This document shows positions 37,582 to 51,507 of a stretch of DNA of 64,000 nt, piece after piece. This DNA is from Tetrahymena thermophila SB210 (taxonomy: Eukaryota; Ciliophora; Oligohymenophorea; Hymenostomatida; Tetrahymenidae), in contig NW_002476358.1 in the NCBI RefSeq assembly GCF_000189635.1, forward strand, positions 138,616 through 202,615. The letters run 5' to 3'. The translations under genes were made by a program, and so were the position numbers. The notes beneath the pieces were generated by a model. It did no database searches. It worked only from the letters and a program-made list of their open reading frames with translations, and was not told the origin of the DNA. Each line of letters opens with the position of its first letter. Positions within the stretch are counted from its first letter, which is position 1.

Positions 37582-40507
37582 ATGTCTTCAAATTTTTAAA
37601 TATATGAAAAAGTTAATGATTATGATTTTTTACCTGAAAACGCTTAAAAATTTAAAGACCCAAGAGAGTTTACTAATGTTTTATTTAAAAGAATGAGTTA
37701 CCATTTTGAAGATGGTAATGGTAAAATAAACGACTTTATCATAGCGCAAAGCTTTTCAAAAAATAATGCACTAATCAACTAAAACTTGAATTTAAAGTAC
37801 CATTCCTAAAAGATGAATTTAAGATAATCAGTTGACAAGAAAGATGATGAGTTTAAAGATGTCATTCGTAAAAAAAGTACAATTGAAGCTGAGGAAAATT
37901 GGCTAGCTAAATAGTAAAATCCTCAAGATTCAATGGCTCAATATGATTACACAATTAAAAATGATTGCAAAACTTCATTAGAAAAACTAGAAGAATTAAA
38001 AACAAATCAAATAAAAATTTTGAATTCTGGTTTGAGGAATAAGTCCCCATAAATAGAAGATACTCTTTTATACTAGAAGGGTACCTAATATCAATAATAA
38101 GAAAATATAACCTCATATCAGCCATATAAAATTAAGCAAAACACTAACGATTTCTAAGTAGTAGTTAGGAGTAATTCAAAAGATAAAACAGGGAAATCTT
38201 CTCTCAATCAGAGCTACATTGGACGCAAAAAATATCCAATTATTCCTAGCTTTGAGAGGTAAACAGAGACGTCTTAATTAAAAGTGAGAAATAACTAGTA
38301 GTATGAGATTTTTGAAAACATAGAAAATGCTATCTTGAGCAGACCTTAATCAGCTTTTCATAATTGTTAGAAATTGCAAAAAATGTATAATACTTAAAAT
38401 AGACAATAATTATTAATTTAATAGAATTAAAGAAATGATGATTTAAAGCAAAAAACTAAAAGACTAAGCTAAAGTAATAATGCTAGTTATATAAGTGAAA
38501 AGGGTTCGTTCCTTTCAACTTATAATAATACCTAAGAAACTGTGATGGATTACTATAACTTTACATCAAACAACATTTAAAATGAAAAAATAAAATAGAG
38601 AAAGAGGAAATAAAACCCTGAAGAAGTTAGCCCATACTAAAAGCATAAATTTCATAAGGTTTGCCAAAAAATATAAAATATAAATTCTTTAGATCATTAT
38701 ATGAAAATGACTCAAGAAGAGATTGATTAGCTTGGCAAATCTGTAGTTAGCGAAGAGTAAAAACAGTAAAATACAAATGAAAGAATGATAAAAAAATTAA
38801 ATAAGTCAAATATTGAAATTCTAAAGCAGCAACAGCATGATCAACTCCTAAAAATTGTAGACATATTTTAAGATACTAAGAATAGTTTTTAGCTTAATAC
38901 GATTTAAAAAGACTCAAGCGTCAACCAAAATAAATCAGTACTAGTTTCTACTGCTTAATCAATATATTAAAACAAAAGCCACTCCCTTACCCCAAATTCT
39001 CAAAATAAAAACATCAGAAATGTATCTTCGTAAAACTAAGCATATACACCGTCCACATTAAAAAGAAAACTAATAGCAAATAAATACGATGAAAACTTAG
39101 ATTATTCACCATTTTATGTCAAGGATAAAGTATTTTCCATAAATTCACCAAACAGAAGAAGTTAAAACTAATCTCCTTAGTCATCAGAATTTTCCTACAA
39201 TAGTTAAAATCAAATCTTAGATTAATAAAAAGGGAAATAACCAAATGAAGATGTAAGCAAAGTTAAATTTAAAAAATATCAATGAAGTCTTGTTAACAAT
39301 ATTAAATAGGACGAAGAAGGTTTTAGCTAGTACATTCAAAATTTAGAAGGCACAGATTTATTTATGAATGCAAACTCAGAAGAACAGCTTAATGCAAAGC
39401 TTAAAGTACTTCACTTAAAGTAATCTTACTATAAAATGAAAAACACAAAAACTATTACTGATCAAAGCCAAATTTACTTTGGAAAAAAAAGTAATGAGCA
39501 AGGAAAAATTTCCTTAGGTTTAGAATAGAAAATTAAGCTTTTTAAATACTTAGAAGATGACGATGATATCAAGATTCATTTCTAAAAACCAAAAAAGTAT
39601 GTAAGAAAGTAAGTAGTAGTTAGTAACAAATAAAAGTAAAAAGAAATATCATTTGTATAAGCAGTGAGAGATTAACAGAATTAATTAGGAATATAAAGCC
39701 TTAAAATAAAATTTGGTAAACAAATAGCAAAACTTTACGATTTCTTGAAGAAATGCATCCGTTTAAAAGTGTGTGTTGATGATGTATTTTATCCATTTAT
39801 AAAATTTTTAATTTTATTCAATATTAAATTATTTATTAAATAGATTATTGAGTAAAAAGTTTTTACTACTGAGCCATATGAAAGGCCTGGCTCATATGTT
39901 TTTTTCAAGATGGTGAAATAAAACTAATTAGAATATGTTAAAAATTAGATTAAAGAATGTAGGTGGAAGCTATTTGATTTTGATCATGTAAATATTAATA
40001 TAATAATATATTTTTTTCACTAATCTTATTTTTTAACAGATGTTGATGACACCTCTTCATATATCTATAATAAAGGGCTATAAAGAAATGGCTTGCTACT
40101 TTATTGATCAACTCTCAGATTTAGAAGCTGAAGATATTGATAATAAAACACCAGTAATAAAGTATTTTTTTAATTAATTTATTTATTTAATAATTATTAA
40201 ATAATAGTTATGGTATGCAATAAAAACTCAATAATATGACATCGCTAAGGTATTTATTTATTTTTTTTAATAATTTAATTAATTATAATAATTATAAAAG
40301 TATCTACTTATAAATCATGCTATCCCTTGGGCTAATGATAATTTTAAATATTATGATTTCATAAATGATATTGATATGAGAACTTCACTAAAAGTAGCAA
40401 GATAAATATTCTTTTTAATGAGCTGCACAGCATACAAAGGAAGATAAATTTTATGGGAAAAGGTTAAAAATAAGATACTTGATCCACTGACTGATGAATA
40501 ATTATGA
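37582..40507 (+). CDS. Ankyrin-repeat protein with long low-complexity N-terminus
   Basis: Six exons (37582-39252, 39310-39783, 39844-39987, 40040-40153, 40208-40249, 40301-40507) with five short introns (51-60 nt). Phases close to 883 residues, TGA at 40505-40507. The first ~560 residues are Gln/Asn/Ser/Lys-rich and disordered with short coiled segments. Residues ~690-740 are basic. From about residue 716 onward there are ankyrin-like repeats: EPYERPGSYVFFKMVKQNQL, MLMTPLHISIIKGYKEMACY (the clearest, with TPLH), then TPLWYAIKTQQYDIAKYLLI. The repeats are interrupted by the small exons. The C-terminal 60 residues are helical. Ankyrin repeats bind partner proteins, so a scaffold role is likely but the partner is unknown. 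Confidence 0.85.
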
Positions 40508-40979
40508 AAATGAATGTGTTATATTAAAGTATTAAATTAATTAGAAATAACTCAATTCTTTGTAAATATTTTATCTAAAATTAAATTCTTTTAAAACTAA
40601 CATATCTAAAGTTTATTTTTATACTTTTTTGTAATTATTGATAAATATAACAAAATAAATTATTTCTAAAATCAAAATAAACTTCAATATTTATTTACTC
40701 ATATATTAAAACCAATTTTTTTTTTTTCAAGCTAATTTACACTTCTCTTTTTCTAGTTTTTAAATTTAGAAATAACTTTGTTTTAAATATTTAAATTTAA
40801 ATGATATCTAATAGATTTACAAGAAAATAAATATGCCAACTCAACTTATTTATTTATATTAATGAATATTCTAATTTTGAATGTGAAATGAATGAAATAT
40901 AGTTAATTTACATAATTAAAAAACAAACTCCAAAATAAAGTGTTTAATAAATATAATTTGTAATTCTATTAATTTTTTT
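40508..40979. other. Convergent 3' spacer
   Basis: 470 bp of AT-rich sequence between two stop codons facing each other. It should contain both polyadenylation regions. Nothing else is seen. Confidence 0.6.
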
Positions 40980-43900
40980 TCATTTTTTAGATTCAACAAT
41001 AGATGAATGTAGATTAATTAGTTTTTTAAGGTCTTCATCTAATGACAATTTGTGCTTAGATTATTGATCATAGTTACTCATGTTATTATTTTGATCAGAT
41101 TCATTAATTTAATTAAATAGAAGCTTTTATTCATTATTTTTAATGGAAATCATATTTTTTTACAGGTAATCCATATTCTGGTAACTACTTTTTATTTGAT
41201 AATCACTAATTTTATTTAAATTATTACCATTCATAACTTTAATCTAATTAAAATTAGAGTTGTTATTTGTATCATCTGAATTCAGAACTTCATTTTGAAC
41301 TGTGAATGGACTGTAGGATAAATTAGTTTTGGAATTCATTTAATTATTTAGGTTCACCTAATCTTCTTTATTGCTTCTTTTAGTGTTTTAGTTAGATGGA
41401 ATTTCTTCTTAAATATTTTCTTCTAAAATCTAATTATGAATAGGGTCCTATTTTTTAACTGGATTACAGAAGCTGTATTTAGGTACGTGATCAGATTATG
41501 GATATTAAAAATAATTTTCAGAATAATTATTAGAAAAGTTACTACTTTGTATTTGATTTTCGTTATCTTGATAAAATGGTTGGCTAAACATCGATATCTT
41601 TTAATATTTAGAATTACTATTCGATAAATTAAACTAAATTGGTTGTTAATTTTCAAAATTAATTTGCTGATTTTGCTAATTTATATAAGAGTTAGGTTAA
41701 TATTCTTATTAGACAATAATTTCTTGATTAGCATTTTGCTAAAATGCATTATATTAATTTTAATTTTATTAATATTGCTTTAATGCATTAACATTATTAA
41801 ATACACTGTTGCAAGAAAGTTCATTGTCTACATCTTTAAATGTACTTTTTCTTTAGTTTGAATCATTATACATATAATTACTAATTATTGACTAATAATA
41901 CTAAATGTTTTATTCATATTTTTACATTTTTTCTCGATTCAAGGTTATAAGATCAGATAATTTAAATAACTTATCTTAAAGTAAGTCTCTTTCATTTGCT
42001 AGTTGAGTATTTATGTCAACACTTTTCTCATTTTAATCTTATAGTTACTCAAGGTTTTAAATTAAAACCTATGACTTATTCGTAAGCTCTTTATTTTATT
42101 CCTTCAAACAAGAGTTTTCTTAAATAATTTAAATTTTCTCTGATTCCAATTAGTTTAATTTATTCTAAAAGTAATTTAACTCTGGATTTTGCTGTTGTTA
42201 TTATGACTGCTTTTCTTTTTAAATGGCTATTTCTTCTAATTCATCGTTTCTTCTTTCAAGCACTTCTATCCTTTTTTCATAGCCATCATTTCTCATTTTT
42301 AAGAACTAAATTTCTTCTTTGAGACCTTATTTTTCTTCATTCCTCATTTCCAATTCTTTTTGAATTTATTAAGTTTAATTTATAAGTTTATTAAAATCAG
42401 CTTTTAAGTTTTAGATATCTTCATTACTTCCTTAAATCATCTCCTTGTACTATTTATTTTTTTCTTTTATGTTTCTGAATCTGTTTAAATAATTTTTTTA
42501 AACAAGAATTATTAAAAAAATAAGATATTTTACTTAATTATTTAATCTTGCTGTTCTTTGATTACATCTAATTACTTTTTTGAAAATTCTTCGAGCTGAT
42601 TAAAAGTATTTTGCATTTCATCCATTTCCATTTCCTTCAGCTGAATCTACTTTTTGTAAACATCTATTTATGTTTCTTGCTCTTAAATTTTGCTCATGAA
42701 TTTTTAAGCTTCTGTTTCATATTCCATTCTTAATTTGTTATATTAATGAAAAGTCTCTTCTTTTTCTTTATCTAAGCCATCCTCGTATTCTTTCTAATAT
42801 GTTTAATGTTTTAATATCAAATCTTTAATTAATTAAGAATTACTTTGGATTTAATCATTTGATGAAGTTAATCTTCTATTTTCGCTATCTCATCTTTAAA
42901 GGAGGAGTTTTATGCAAGTAATTCATTTTTTTAATTGGTAATCTACTAAATTTGAATAGATAGTTTTAAGACTTAGTTATTTTTTTCTTCGATTTATTCC
43001 TAATAGAAATTTTATTCATCATCTTGCTATAAATGTATCTACTACATTTTATTCTGTAATTATTGAATTATGTCTTCTTTCTCCTTTACGTTATTCTCAA
43101 TATCATTAATAAAATTTTTCATATTTTCAACTTCTTTTTCATATTCACATATAAAATCTTTTAATCTTTTTATCTCCTTATTCCTCTCCTCGATATCTTG
43201 ACTTTACTATTTCATTGTTTCTTCATAATTTTATTAAATACTCTTAACTACCTTATTCCATTTCTCTGTTTCTTCATCTTTAGAGAATTATTTTAATGTG
43301 TATATACGAGAAGTGAGCTCCATTAATTCATCTCTTAAAGAATCCATTAAAGATTAATGTTAGTTACCCTAAGCTTACATTTCATCAACTATAGCATTTA
43401 AACGCTAAATAGAGTGTTTTATAATAGTTTTAATTCCCGTTTCTTCATTCTTAGCTCTATCAACAAAAACTTAAGTCTTTTCAATAATTTCATCATCTTC
43501 TTGGTAATTTTATTACGATTTTTAATTGCTCAACCTAGATAATTTATTTCTTAATTCATTTTCGATTTCTAATTTATTTGCCTTTAAAATAGCACTAATA
43601 TTTGAATTTTTGTCATTATTGTGTTCATTTAATATTTAGGAAGCTTTTTTACTTAAAACCTCTTTTCCAAATTTTTCATAGCTTTTTTGGCTATCTGTCC
43701 TTGGAAGTTTTTATTGTAAATTTGCTGCTTAAAAGTAATTATTCTGATTTACTTCTGATTCAAAATTTCCTTAAAAAGTAGCATAATTCTATCCTCTTTA
43801 ATCTATAATAATATTTGTGATTAGCTCAAGATCTTTGAATAAAATAGCTTTGAAATTTGCAGTATTTATTTCCTAAATTTAAAAAAATAATTTTTTCATA

Positions 43901-44421
43901 AGTAGGTAGAATATTTAACAATAAATTATTTAAATTTTTATTAAAATATATTTTACCTTATAAGCAGCTACATATTTTAATAGATTATTATTTCTGTATT
44001 CAGCATAAGCATTTAAAATGTCTTCTAATTATTTTTTATAAATATTTTTATCATTTATCTAATCAGATTATAAACATCTCTCTTTCATTTTGAATAATTC
44101 TAAATTTAAACAACCTACTTAGTCTTCAAGCATTTTTTTATCTTCGAAAGCAATACGTACTTAATCTTGTACATATTATTTAATTTCTTGCTCATCTCTA
44201 GAAGATAAATCAATTAAGTGAGCTATATCATCAATCGTTAAAGACTTTTCGTAAAGTCTAACATATTAATTATAAATATACTAATTTTAAGAAACCAACT
44301 TTTCAATAATTAAGTCTTTATTATCGCCTTGATCACTAGAAAGCTGTTCAATTTCCTCAAATTAATTTCTAATGTTATTTTAAATACTTTCGTATTGAGC
44401 TTATAATTCGCTTTAATTCAT
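40980..44421 (-). CDS. Long coiled-coil protein, 1084 residues
   Basis: Four exons (44421-43957, 43872-42844, 42793-42534, 42480-40980) with introns of 84, 50 and 53 nt. All phases close, and the last exon has no in-frame TGA before 40980-40982. Residues 1-~730 are rich in Glu, Lys, Gln, Leu and Asn, with heptad-like runs such as EERNKEIKRLKDFICEYEKE and KEDIIQQLQNKMQQIHLQQD: a nearly continuous coiled coil with a few breaks. The last ~350 residues are Asn/Gln/Ser-rich low complexity that ends in a short charged helix. No motor, kinase or other enzymatic domain is present. Proteins of this build in ciliates are often basal-body, ciliary or cortical; this is inference only. Confidence 0.85.
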
Positions 44422-45164
44422 TTTCTTGCTTATTTACGCAAACAATTATATAAATAAATAAATCGCTAACTATATCTTGATTTATTTAAAGATATATGAG
44501 TTAAGATTATAATTTGAATTTCAAACAATTATTTGCCTTAAAAATACATAATTTGCACTGATTATCAATAAAAACTAAATCATTTTGAAAAATCTTAAAT
44601 AGGCTTGTATTTGATAGAATATAACCAATAAATTTTATTAATTTTTTTATTATTTAAAAAAAAAATATTTTTGAATAAAACTTGATTGATTATAAAAATT
44701 TATTATCTTTAATTAATCTAATCCTAAAAAAACGGTATATTTTTATTATTATTTAAATTTGATGATTAAACTAATACTCTATTTTATATATTATAATTTT
44801 TTAAATTTCCTTCACTGATATTAAATATCTCCCAATAAATTTAAAGTACCGCAATTTAAAAGAAACTAAATACAAAATTTTACTGGAAACTTCTTTTGTC
44901 TATGGAAAAAATATAAAAGAAATAGAAAAATTTAACATTTAAAATTTAAGCTATATTATTGAAGCTATAAGAAAGAAGATAAATGGTATAAGAAACAACT
45001 TTTAAGTAAGTAATTCGTATAAAAAATATACAATAAAGTAATATAAAATTTTATTTACATTATTAGTGGCAAAATTATATTATAAAACAATAATCAATGT
45101 ATATTTTTTATAAACAATTTTTATCTATTACTAATATTAAAAATAAATACTTCTTAGTTTTTAA
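44422..45164. other. Gene-free AT-rich spacer
   Basis: 740 bp containing the leader of the coiled-coil gene and the 3' end of the TPR gene. No conserved frame. Confidence 0.55.
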
Positions 45165-46265
45165 TCAATTTTATCCCTATCTTTTTTTCTATTTTACTTT
45201 TATTCTTTCTATCATATCGATGCATTATTGTTCATTGTCTAAATTCAACATTTAGCAAACCTCTAAAGCCTTTTATTAGTTGTTTTCGCAAAGGTATATA
45301 ATAGAAAGCTCTTCAGCTGCTAGAGTTTTCAAATTACTATCTATGTTTGGTTTTTATAGGATGCCTTAAAGGATTTGTTCTGACTCATCAAAATATTATT
45401 AGTGCAATAAAGAAACTGCTAATTCAAACTAAGATAAAATATCTTGGGGCTTAAGTGAAACAGATTATCTAAAGAAATACTCTGATTCTTTATACAAGCG
45501 CAGGTAGCTGTATATTTGACCTAAAAATTAAAACAAGTCTTTTTTTGTCATGTCTGATAACTACTCTGCGTTTTCTATATCCTTTAAGTAAGGCTCTATT
45601 TCATTTTATATATGGTTTTTATCCTCTTGACTTACTTTGTTATAATTACTTGCAGCAAATATAAGATGCTTAAGTGCTTCTACATAATTTTAGTTTGCGA
45701 GGTAATGACTTGCTATATAACGCTATATTATTAAGGTTTGTTTTGGGTAATATTGCTTCATCCTCAATTCTAAAGCCTCTGCTTTATCAAACATTTAAAG
45801 TTTCACATAGGAGAAGTGTAAAATAAAAGCATATTCTAAAGAGAAATAGCTACTCTCCATTACTTCCTTTTCAAGCAGAGCTATCTCCTCAGAGTATTCT
45901 TCGTTATCTATAGCTTTCTCAACTTAATATTTGGTTTATTATTATTATTCTTCTTCTTGGAGAATTAAACTTTTTTATTTGATCCAGTTTAATCCGAAGT
46001 ACCCACCTAATAAAGCACCAGCACCTACTAAAAGATATGTAATTTTTTTTGAAGAACTTTATAACTACTGTTAAAATACAGGATCTATATGAGGTCTTCC
46101 AGATGAAATCTACTTACTTCCAAAGCGATATTTAGTAAATTAGTATTAGCAAAGTGGTTTGTACATACTTTATTTACTGAATTAAATGGTGCTTTTGGGT
46201 AAGCAAGGATTTGAAAATCTAAGATTTTAGCCTATGATTTTATTGGTAAAAATAAGTTTATTCAT
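45165..46265 (-). CDS. Membrane-anchored TPR protein, probably mitochondrial
   Basis: A single exon of 366 residues, ATG at 46265 and TGA at 45165-45167. The first ~60 residues lack acidic residues and are rich in Lys/Arg, Ser, Gln and Phe, as in a mitochondrial targeting sequence. Residues ~75-97 form one membrane helix with small residues (YLLVGAGALLGGYFGLNWIK). Behind it is a Gln/Glu linker and then ~250 residues of paired helices with TPR-like spacing (Ala/Leu/Tyr positions in FLGQIYSYLRLYKESEYFFR, and in AEELSIIYLCENNQQKALEV). Inferred: an inner- or outer-membrane protein with a helical-repeat domain for binding partners. It may resemble assembly factors with TPRs, but no named family is certain. 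Confidence 0.75.
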
Positions 46266-47647
46266 ATTTGGTTTTTTTTTTAATTTTTAGTTTAATATTT
46301 TTTAATTAATTTTTGATAAAACCAAAATCACAATTTATATATTCTAGTTAGTATGTAAATAAGTAGAATCATTCATAACATTTAAGTTTTTCTATTGTAA
46401 ATATATCATGTCAATTTAGATATATTACGCATTTAAAATAGTTAATGCCTAATTATCTATTATCTATTTAAGGTTAAAATTTAGCCTCGAGCTCATTAAA
46501 TTTATAATTTTAATTATTTTAACTTTATATTTCAAAATTTACACCTCAGTTTCAAAGCAATTTGAATAAATAGATTTATATTAAAATAAATAAGTAAATA
46601 TATTTATTAGTATTTAAATACAAACATATTTTTTTGGGTTTTAATTTTCTTAAATTCCTAGAAAACATGTTTATTAAAATCATAGATAAAAACATAGCAT
46701 TATTTCTAATAGATATTTTTAATTATGCATATTATTGGAGTTTTAAGATATAACCTAGATATTATTAATAAAATTTAATTTTTTAAAAGTAGTCTTTTTG
46801 AATATTTCAAGTCTAACCTTTTTCCTTTTTATTTTTCAAACATTCAATTTGTTTTTGATTTATTGATAAAATATTTATTAATTTTTATAAACTTCGATAA
46901 AAAGCAAAAACTTTTATTTTAATGATTAATAAGAAAATAAAAAGCTTATTTTAAAAAATTAAATAAAGGTTATTTCAATATAAAATTGAAAAATATGAAT
47001 AAAAATATTTTTTTTATTTTTCGCAAAATGCAATTTTATAATTAAAAATTTGAGAAAAAAAATAATTTACAAGAATTGAATATAAATGATTTTTTAATTA
47101 TGACAAATAAAATAAATAGATTGTTTTTATTAGGTTATTATTTGCAAATAATAATTTAACAAAATATGCATTAAAAACTGCATTCCTTCTTATTTTTTAA
47201 TTTTTTTCGCAAAAGAAATAAGATTATGGAATCTTCTCTAAAAACAAACATAAAAATATGAGACATACAGTGAATAAATTTTGCATATTAAACTGAATAA
47301 TTAAAGGATACACTAAGTATAACTTATTTATCCATGAAACTGTTATTAAACACATAAAAAAATTATTTTATTTATTGCAAATCTTGAAAATATTCAGAAA
47401 AAATGTAAAAATTTGATGTTAATGTTTGAATTCAGAAGTAAAGATTCATGACTAATATGCATAATATCTTATAAATGATTGCTACATTTTCATTTCTAAA
47501 ATAACTAGATCATGAATTATATATTATCATCTATATTTTAGAATCTCCTTCTAATATATTATTTATTTAGTGATTTCTTCTTTTTTTTATGCATACACCT
47601 TCACTTTTTGTCATTAAAATATTGATTTGCTTAAATCAACTAATCAC
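46266..47647. other. Long gene-free AT-rich spacer
   Basis: About 1.4 kb, very AT-rich, with no coding composition on either strand and no repeat that I can see. It contains the TPR gene promoter. Confidence 0.55.
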
Positions 47648-47830
47648 TCACTCAAATCTTTCATCTTAAGCAGCCTTTACTCTTAAGCTACTGAAGTAGT
47701 AACGAGAGACAGCATAACCAACAATCCAAGTATTCAAACCTACAATTTTCAATCTAATACCAAAAGAGTGGCCAAAAGATTCATTGTTATTTAATAAGAA
47801 ATATGCTGCGTTGTATAATTTAGTTCTCAT
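47648..47830 (-). CDS. Small single-helix membrane protein, 60 residues
   Basis: ATG at 47830 and TGA at 47648-47650. The island is distinctly GC-richer than its surroundings and uses full codon variety, so it looks real. The sequence starts MRTKLYNAAYFLLNNNESFG, has one hydrophobic stretch (KIVGLNTWIVGYAVSRYYF) and a charged end. Size and layout resemble the many small supernumerary subunits of ciliate mitochondrial respiratory complexes and ATP synthase, but I cannot tie it to one of them. No upstream exon is needed. Confidence 0.7.
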
Positions 47831-48503
47831 TTTCTATTTGCTTTAGATATCTTTTTCGATTGTTTATTTTTTAGATAATAAATATAAATTATTAAGTAAT
47901 TTCTTTATTTACTTATTTAACAACCAACACATTTATTTCCTCATTAACACAAAAGATAATGAAATCTCTATATTAACATTCTAAAAAACAAAAGATATTG
48001 ATTAATTGATTGATAAATAATAAAATATCTAATTAATTGTAATATAAATTAAAATAGAATATTTTATATTTTAATTAAATAAAATGACATTTTTAATTTG
48101 TTTTAAACAACTATTTTTTTTTGATATTTTTAATTGTAGAAAATTTACAATAAAAAAAAATTTCTTAAGACATTTTAATTTAGTTTGAGTATTTATTCAA
48201 CTTGAGTTGAATTTTATGTTTAAAAATTAGCAGCTTGAGCTTGAATGGCAAAATGAAAACTGACATATATTTATTTATTAATGTATTCTTTAATAATTAA
48301 TTAGGAAAATTTATAAAACAATTTACTTTAAATATGTTATTTATTTACTTATATTTTATTTGAAATGCTTTTGCATTAAATACTTAATTTTTGTTTAATA
48401 CCTTACTTACTTTAGATTTTATTATTGACTTTATTGTTATAGGAAAATATTATATACCTATGTTTTTTCATATTATTTTTTATTCAAAGAAATATATGTT
48501 CTT
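47831..48503. other. Gene-free AT-rich spacer
   Basis: 670 bp, AT-rich, no conserved frame. It should hold the promoter of the small membrane-protein gene. Confidence 0.55.
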
Positions 48504-50901
48504 TCAATTAAAGTTATTATAAGAAACAGCTCTTGTTTTACGAGTAAGATCTCCTTAAGATTTTTATTTTTTATTCACAATTTCATCTTTTAAAATAATA
48601 TTTTCAAGTTCTTTAGATTTGACTGCTTATTCAAGTTCCATCATTTTTCTTTTCATTTCAATCAATCTAGTATTATTTGTTTAATCTAATTAGTTTATAG
48701 CAATTTAATTGTTTTATAAGGGTATTGCCTTAGTTAAAGTTGATGTACTTTAGTTTTATTGAATTTAATAGCTAGGTCTTTCTGAAGAGGCTTCTACATT
48801 TATTACTTTTTACAATTTTTCTGCACTAGCTTTTAATTTTTCCTTTATATTTTATAAAGATTAGTTACCTCCTTAAGTAGAAAGGGATCTTTCTGTATTA
48901 ACAGTTTATTTAATATCAAAGTTTTTGGGAAGATTAACCTATTAATTTACTAAACCTTTTTGATTATTGATGAGTGTTGCAAGTGGATTTCTTTCTTAAG
49001 TCTTTAATAGATTTCCTAAATTTTCTCTTTGAGTACTTGCAACTTAATTCATGTATTAACCATTACCATACTATGGAATTTTATTATTTTCAGATACATT
49101 AGTTGTTAGATTTACTTTTGACTAGGAGGTAATATCATTTAAACTTTTAAGATGATTGTTTCTCTCATTTATGTTCTATTATTGCTATTCTTAAACTTAA
49201 AAACTTTAATCCATTTTATTTTTTAGGTCTCTAATTTGAGTATCTAAAACCTAGAATTAAAATAAATTTGTGAAAAATATTTATTTAGTTTATTAATTTA
49301 CATCATATTTAGTGTTGAGGTCTATACTTTTTTTTTTATATTTCTGTTTCTTATTTGCAATTAACTTTATTCTTTCATTTAGCATTTTGATTTCCTAATC
49401 CTTTTTATCTAGCTTAATTTCCATAATCTTGAACTTGTCTATATATTCCTTTATCTTTTTTTCTCTTTCTAAAATCTGTTATTGATACTTTTCTTTTACT
49501 TTTGAAGAATCTTTGACCACTTTCATGTTGCTCTACTTTTATTAAATTATTTTTTAGAATGAAATTAAATATCGATTATTGTAAATTAATTATCTCATTT
49601 TGATCATATTAAATAAAATAATAATAATAATTAAAACCTCTTAAAGCTCTATAAGTTGCTATCTGACACTTTAGAGATCCAAATAGTACTTTTCTTTTAT
49701 AGATTATTCTTTTTAGGAAATCAGATTATCAAAATTAGCCATAAGTTGTTCTTATTCTTTGATTATTGTATTTGAAGCCTCAACTTCTTAATTTTTCTTG
49801 TTTAAGTCATTCTAGATCTTATTTGTATCCTACTTTTATTTTGTAAGCTCAATATTGAGCTGCTAAATCTATAATTTAAGGTCTATATTCTCTTTTTCTA
49901 GTTAACCAAATTAAAGTTCGTGCTATTTTATTATTTCCTACATTTCTTAGTATGCTTCAAGCGATTCTTATTTAATTTTTTTTACCTCTTCGTTATGGTC
50001 TTTTTAAATTTTCCTTAACTGTTTAAAATGCAAATAATTTATTTATCTTCTCAAATAAAAAATTTATTTACATCATCTTTAAACTTTTCTTCATTATTTT
50101 TTTCATCTTGAAATTGTTTTGAACTTTTAATATCCTCTATTTATTTTTCTAATTCTTTGATTTTCTTATTGAGGTCCTTATTTTTTTCTTCTACTTCTTT
50201 AACATGACTCATTTTTTCTATTAAATAAATGAATATTTATTTTATTCAAGCATTTAAATATTATTTAATATACAATTAAAGGATATCTTTAATAGATTAT
50301 AAGACTAAGCCCAATAATTTTCTGATTCTGTTTATCCTTGTCTTAATGTTGAGCATTCTTATTCTTTGCTTCCTAATTCGTTATTATACTCCTAAATGAT
50401 GTTATCTTGTATAGTTATTTTTTAGCAAAGAGTTTTTATATAGACATCTTACTCTAATATTTTTTTATCCTTTTATGAAATCATTTGTTTAAGTTCTTTT
50501 TATTCATTTATACTCATGCCTACTTATCCTTTGATCCTATTAAGTTCATCTAAATTAGAAAATTAACCAATATTTTTTTTACTATGATAGTTTTTACCTA
50601 AAATTCCTTAATTGAGAGATCTTTCTTCTTCCAAAAGCCTCTCTTAAATATTATATTCTTTTTATAATGCTTCGAACTTATTATGAAGCTAATCTTTAGT
50701 CTTTTCTGTCCTTTCAAGTTCATCTTTTAGGTCATCAATTGTCGTTTTGCATCTAAGTAGCAGAACTTCTCTAGATTCCTCACTATTAAAGTAATTAAAC
50801 ATTAGAATTTAAAATCAAATTCATAAAATTTACTTGGTTTATAAAGAAGCTTGATAAGTTGAATTATTATGAAAATTATTATATGAAGAATTCCTATTCA
50901 T
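48504..50901 (-). CDS. Coiled-coil protein with at least five introns
   Basis: ATG at 50901, TGA at 48504-48506. Exon 1 is 50901-50834; a 51-nt intron (50783-50833) follows; later introns fall near 50220-50285, 50022-50075, 49555-49635 and 49252-49305, each GT...AG and in phase. The protein is about 660-700 residues. The first ~25 are Asn/Ser-rich, then a long coiled coil runs to about residue 430 (for example TTIDDLKDELERTEKTKDQL). After that comes an Asn/Gln/Thr-rich region and a last short coil (MKRKMMELEQAVKSKELENI). No enzymatic domain is seen. It is one of three long coiled-coil genes in 41-57 kb; I see no sequence similarity between them beyond composition. Confidence 0.78.
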
Positions 50902-51507
50902 TTTCGATAGCTATTTAACTAAATTGCTCTATATATTTATGGGATAAAACAACAAAAGCTAGCTAGTAGATATTTCAAATTGATAATTTGCAGAAAATAA
51001 ATAGTAAAAATTTTGTTCAAATTTTATGATTTTTAAAATATGCTTAAGTTTTTGGAATTCAAAAACATAAAATAATCCAACCTTCAAATAATTAAAAAAT
51101 TTTGAAATGAAAAAAGTTAAATTATCAAACAGAAAATAATAACCAATAATAAATTAATCAAAGTATTTGAAATTATTTGATTAATTCATTGATAAAAAAA
51201 CTATTTAATTTAATAATTCCATTTATTGCAAACAAAGATAAATTTAATTAAAATAAATAAAATAGTTAAAATATATTTTTCTTCAAAACAAAAAAAATTT
51301 TTTTTTCTCTTAAAATCAAGATTTATTTAATATGTTTTAATCTAAGAATTTTTGGACTAAATTAAATTATATCTTAAAATAATTAGATATAACAATAGAT
51401 TTAGCTTAATTAATTAATTAATTAAATAAATAAATAAACTAAATATTTTTTTAGAATTAAAATAAATGAATAAAAAAAAAAATATTGTTTTAAATAGATT
51501 TTAAACA
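50902..51507. other. Gene-free spacer with TTAA/TAAA simple repeats
   Basis: 600 bp AT-rich spacer. At about 51405-51440 there is a run of TTAA units passing into AAAT units. No gene. Confidence 0.6.

Noticed and set aside
39253-39309. In-frame TGA inside the ankyrin-repeat gene, possible recoding
   Set aside because: The TGA falls in a 57-nt intron with GTAAGC donor and AAATAG acceptor.
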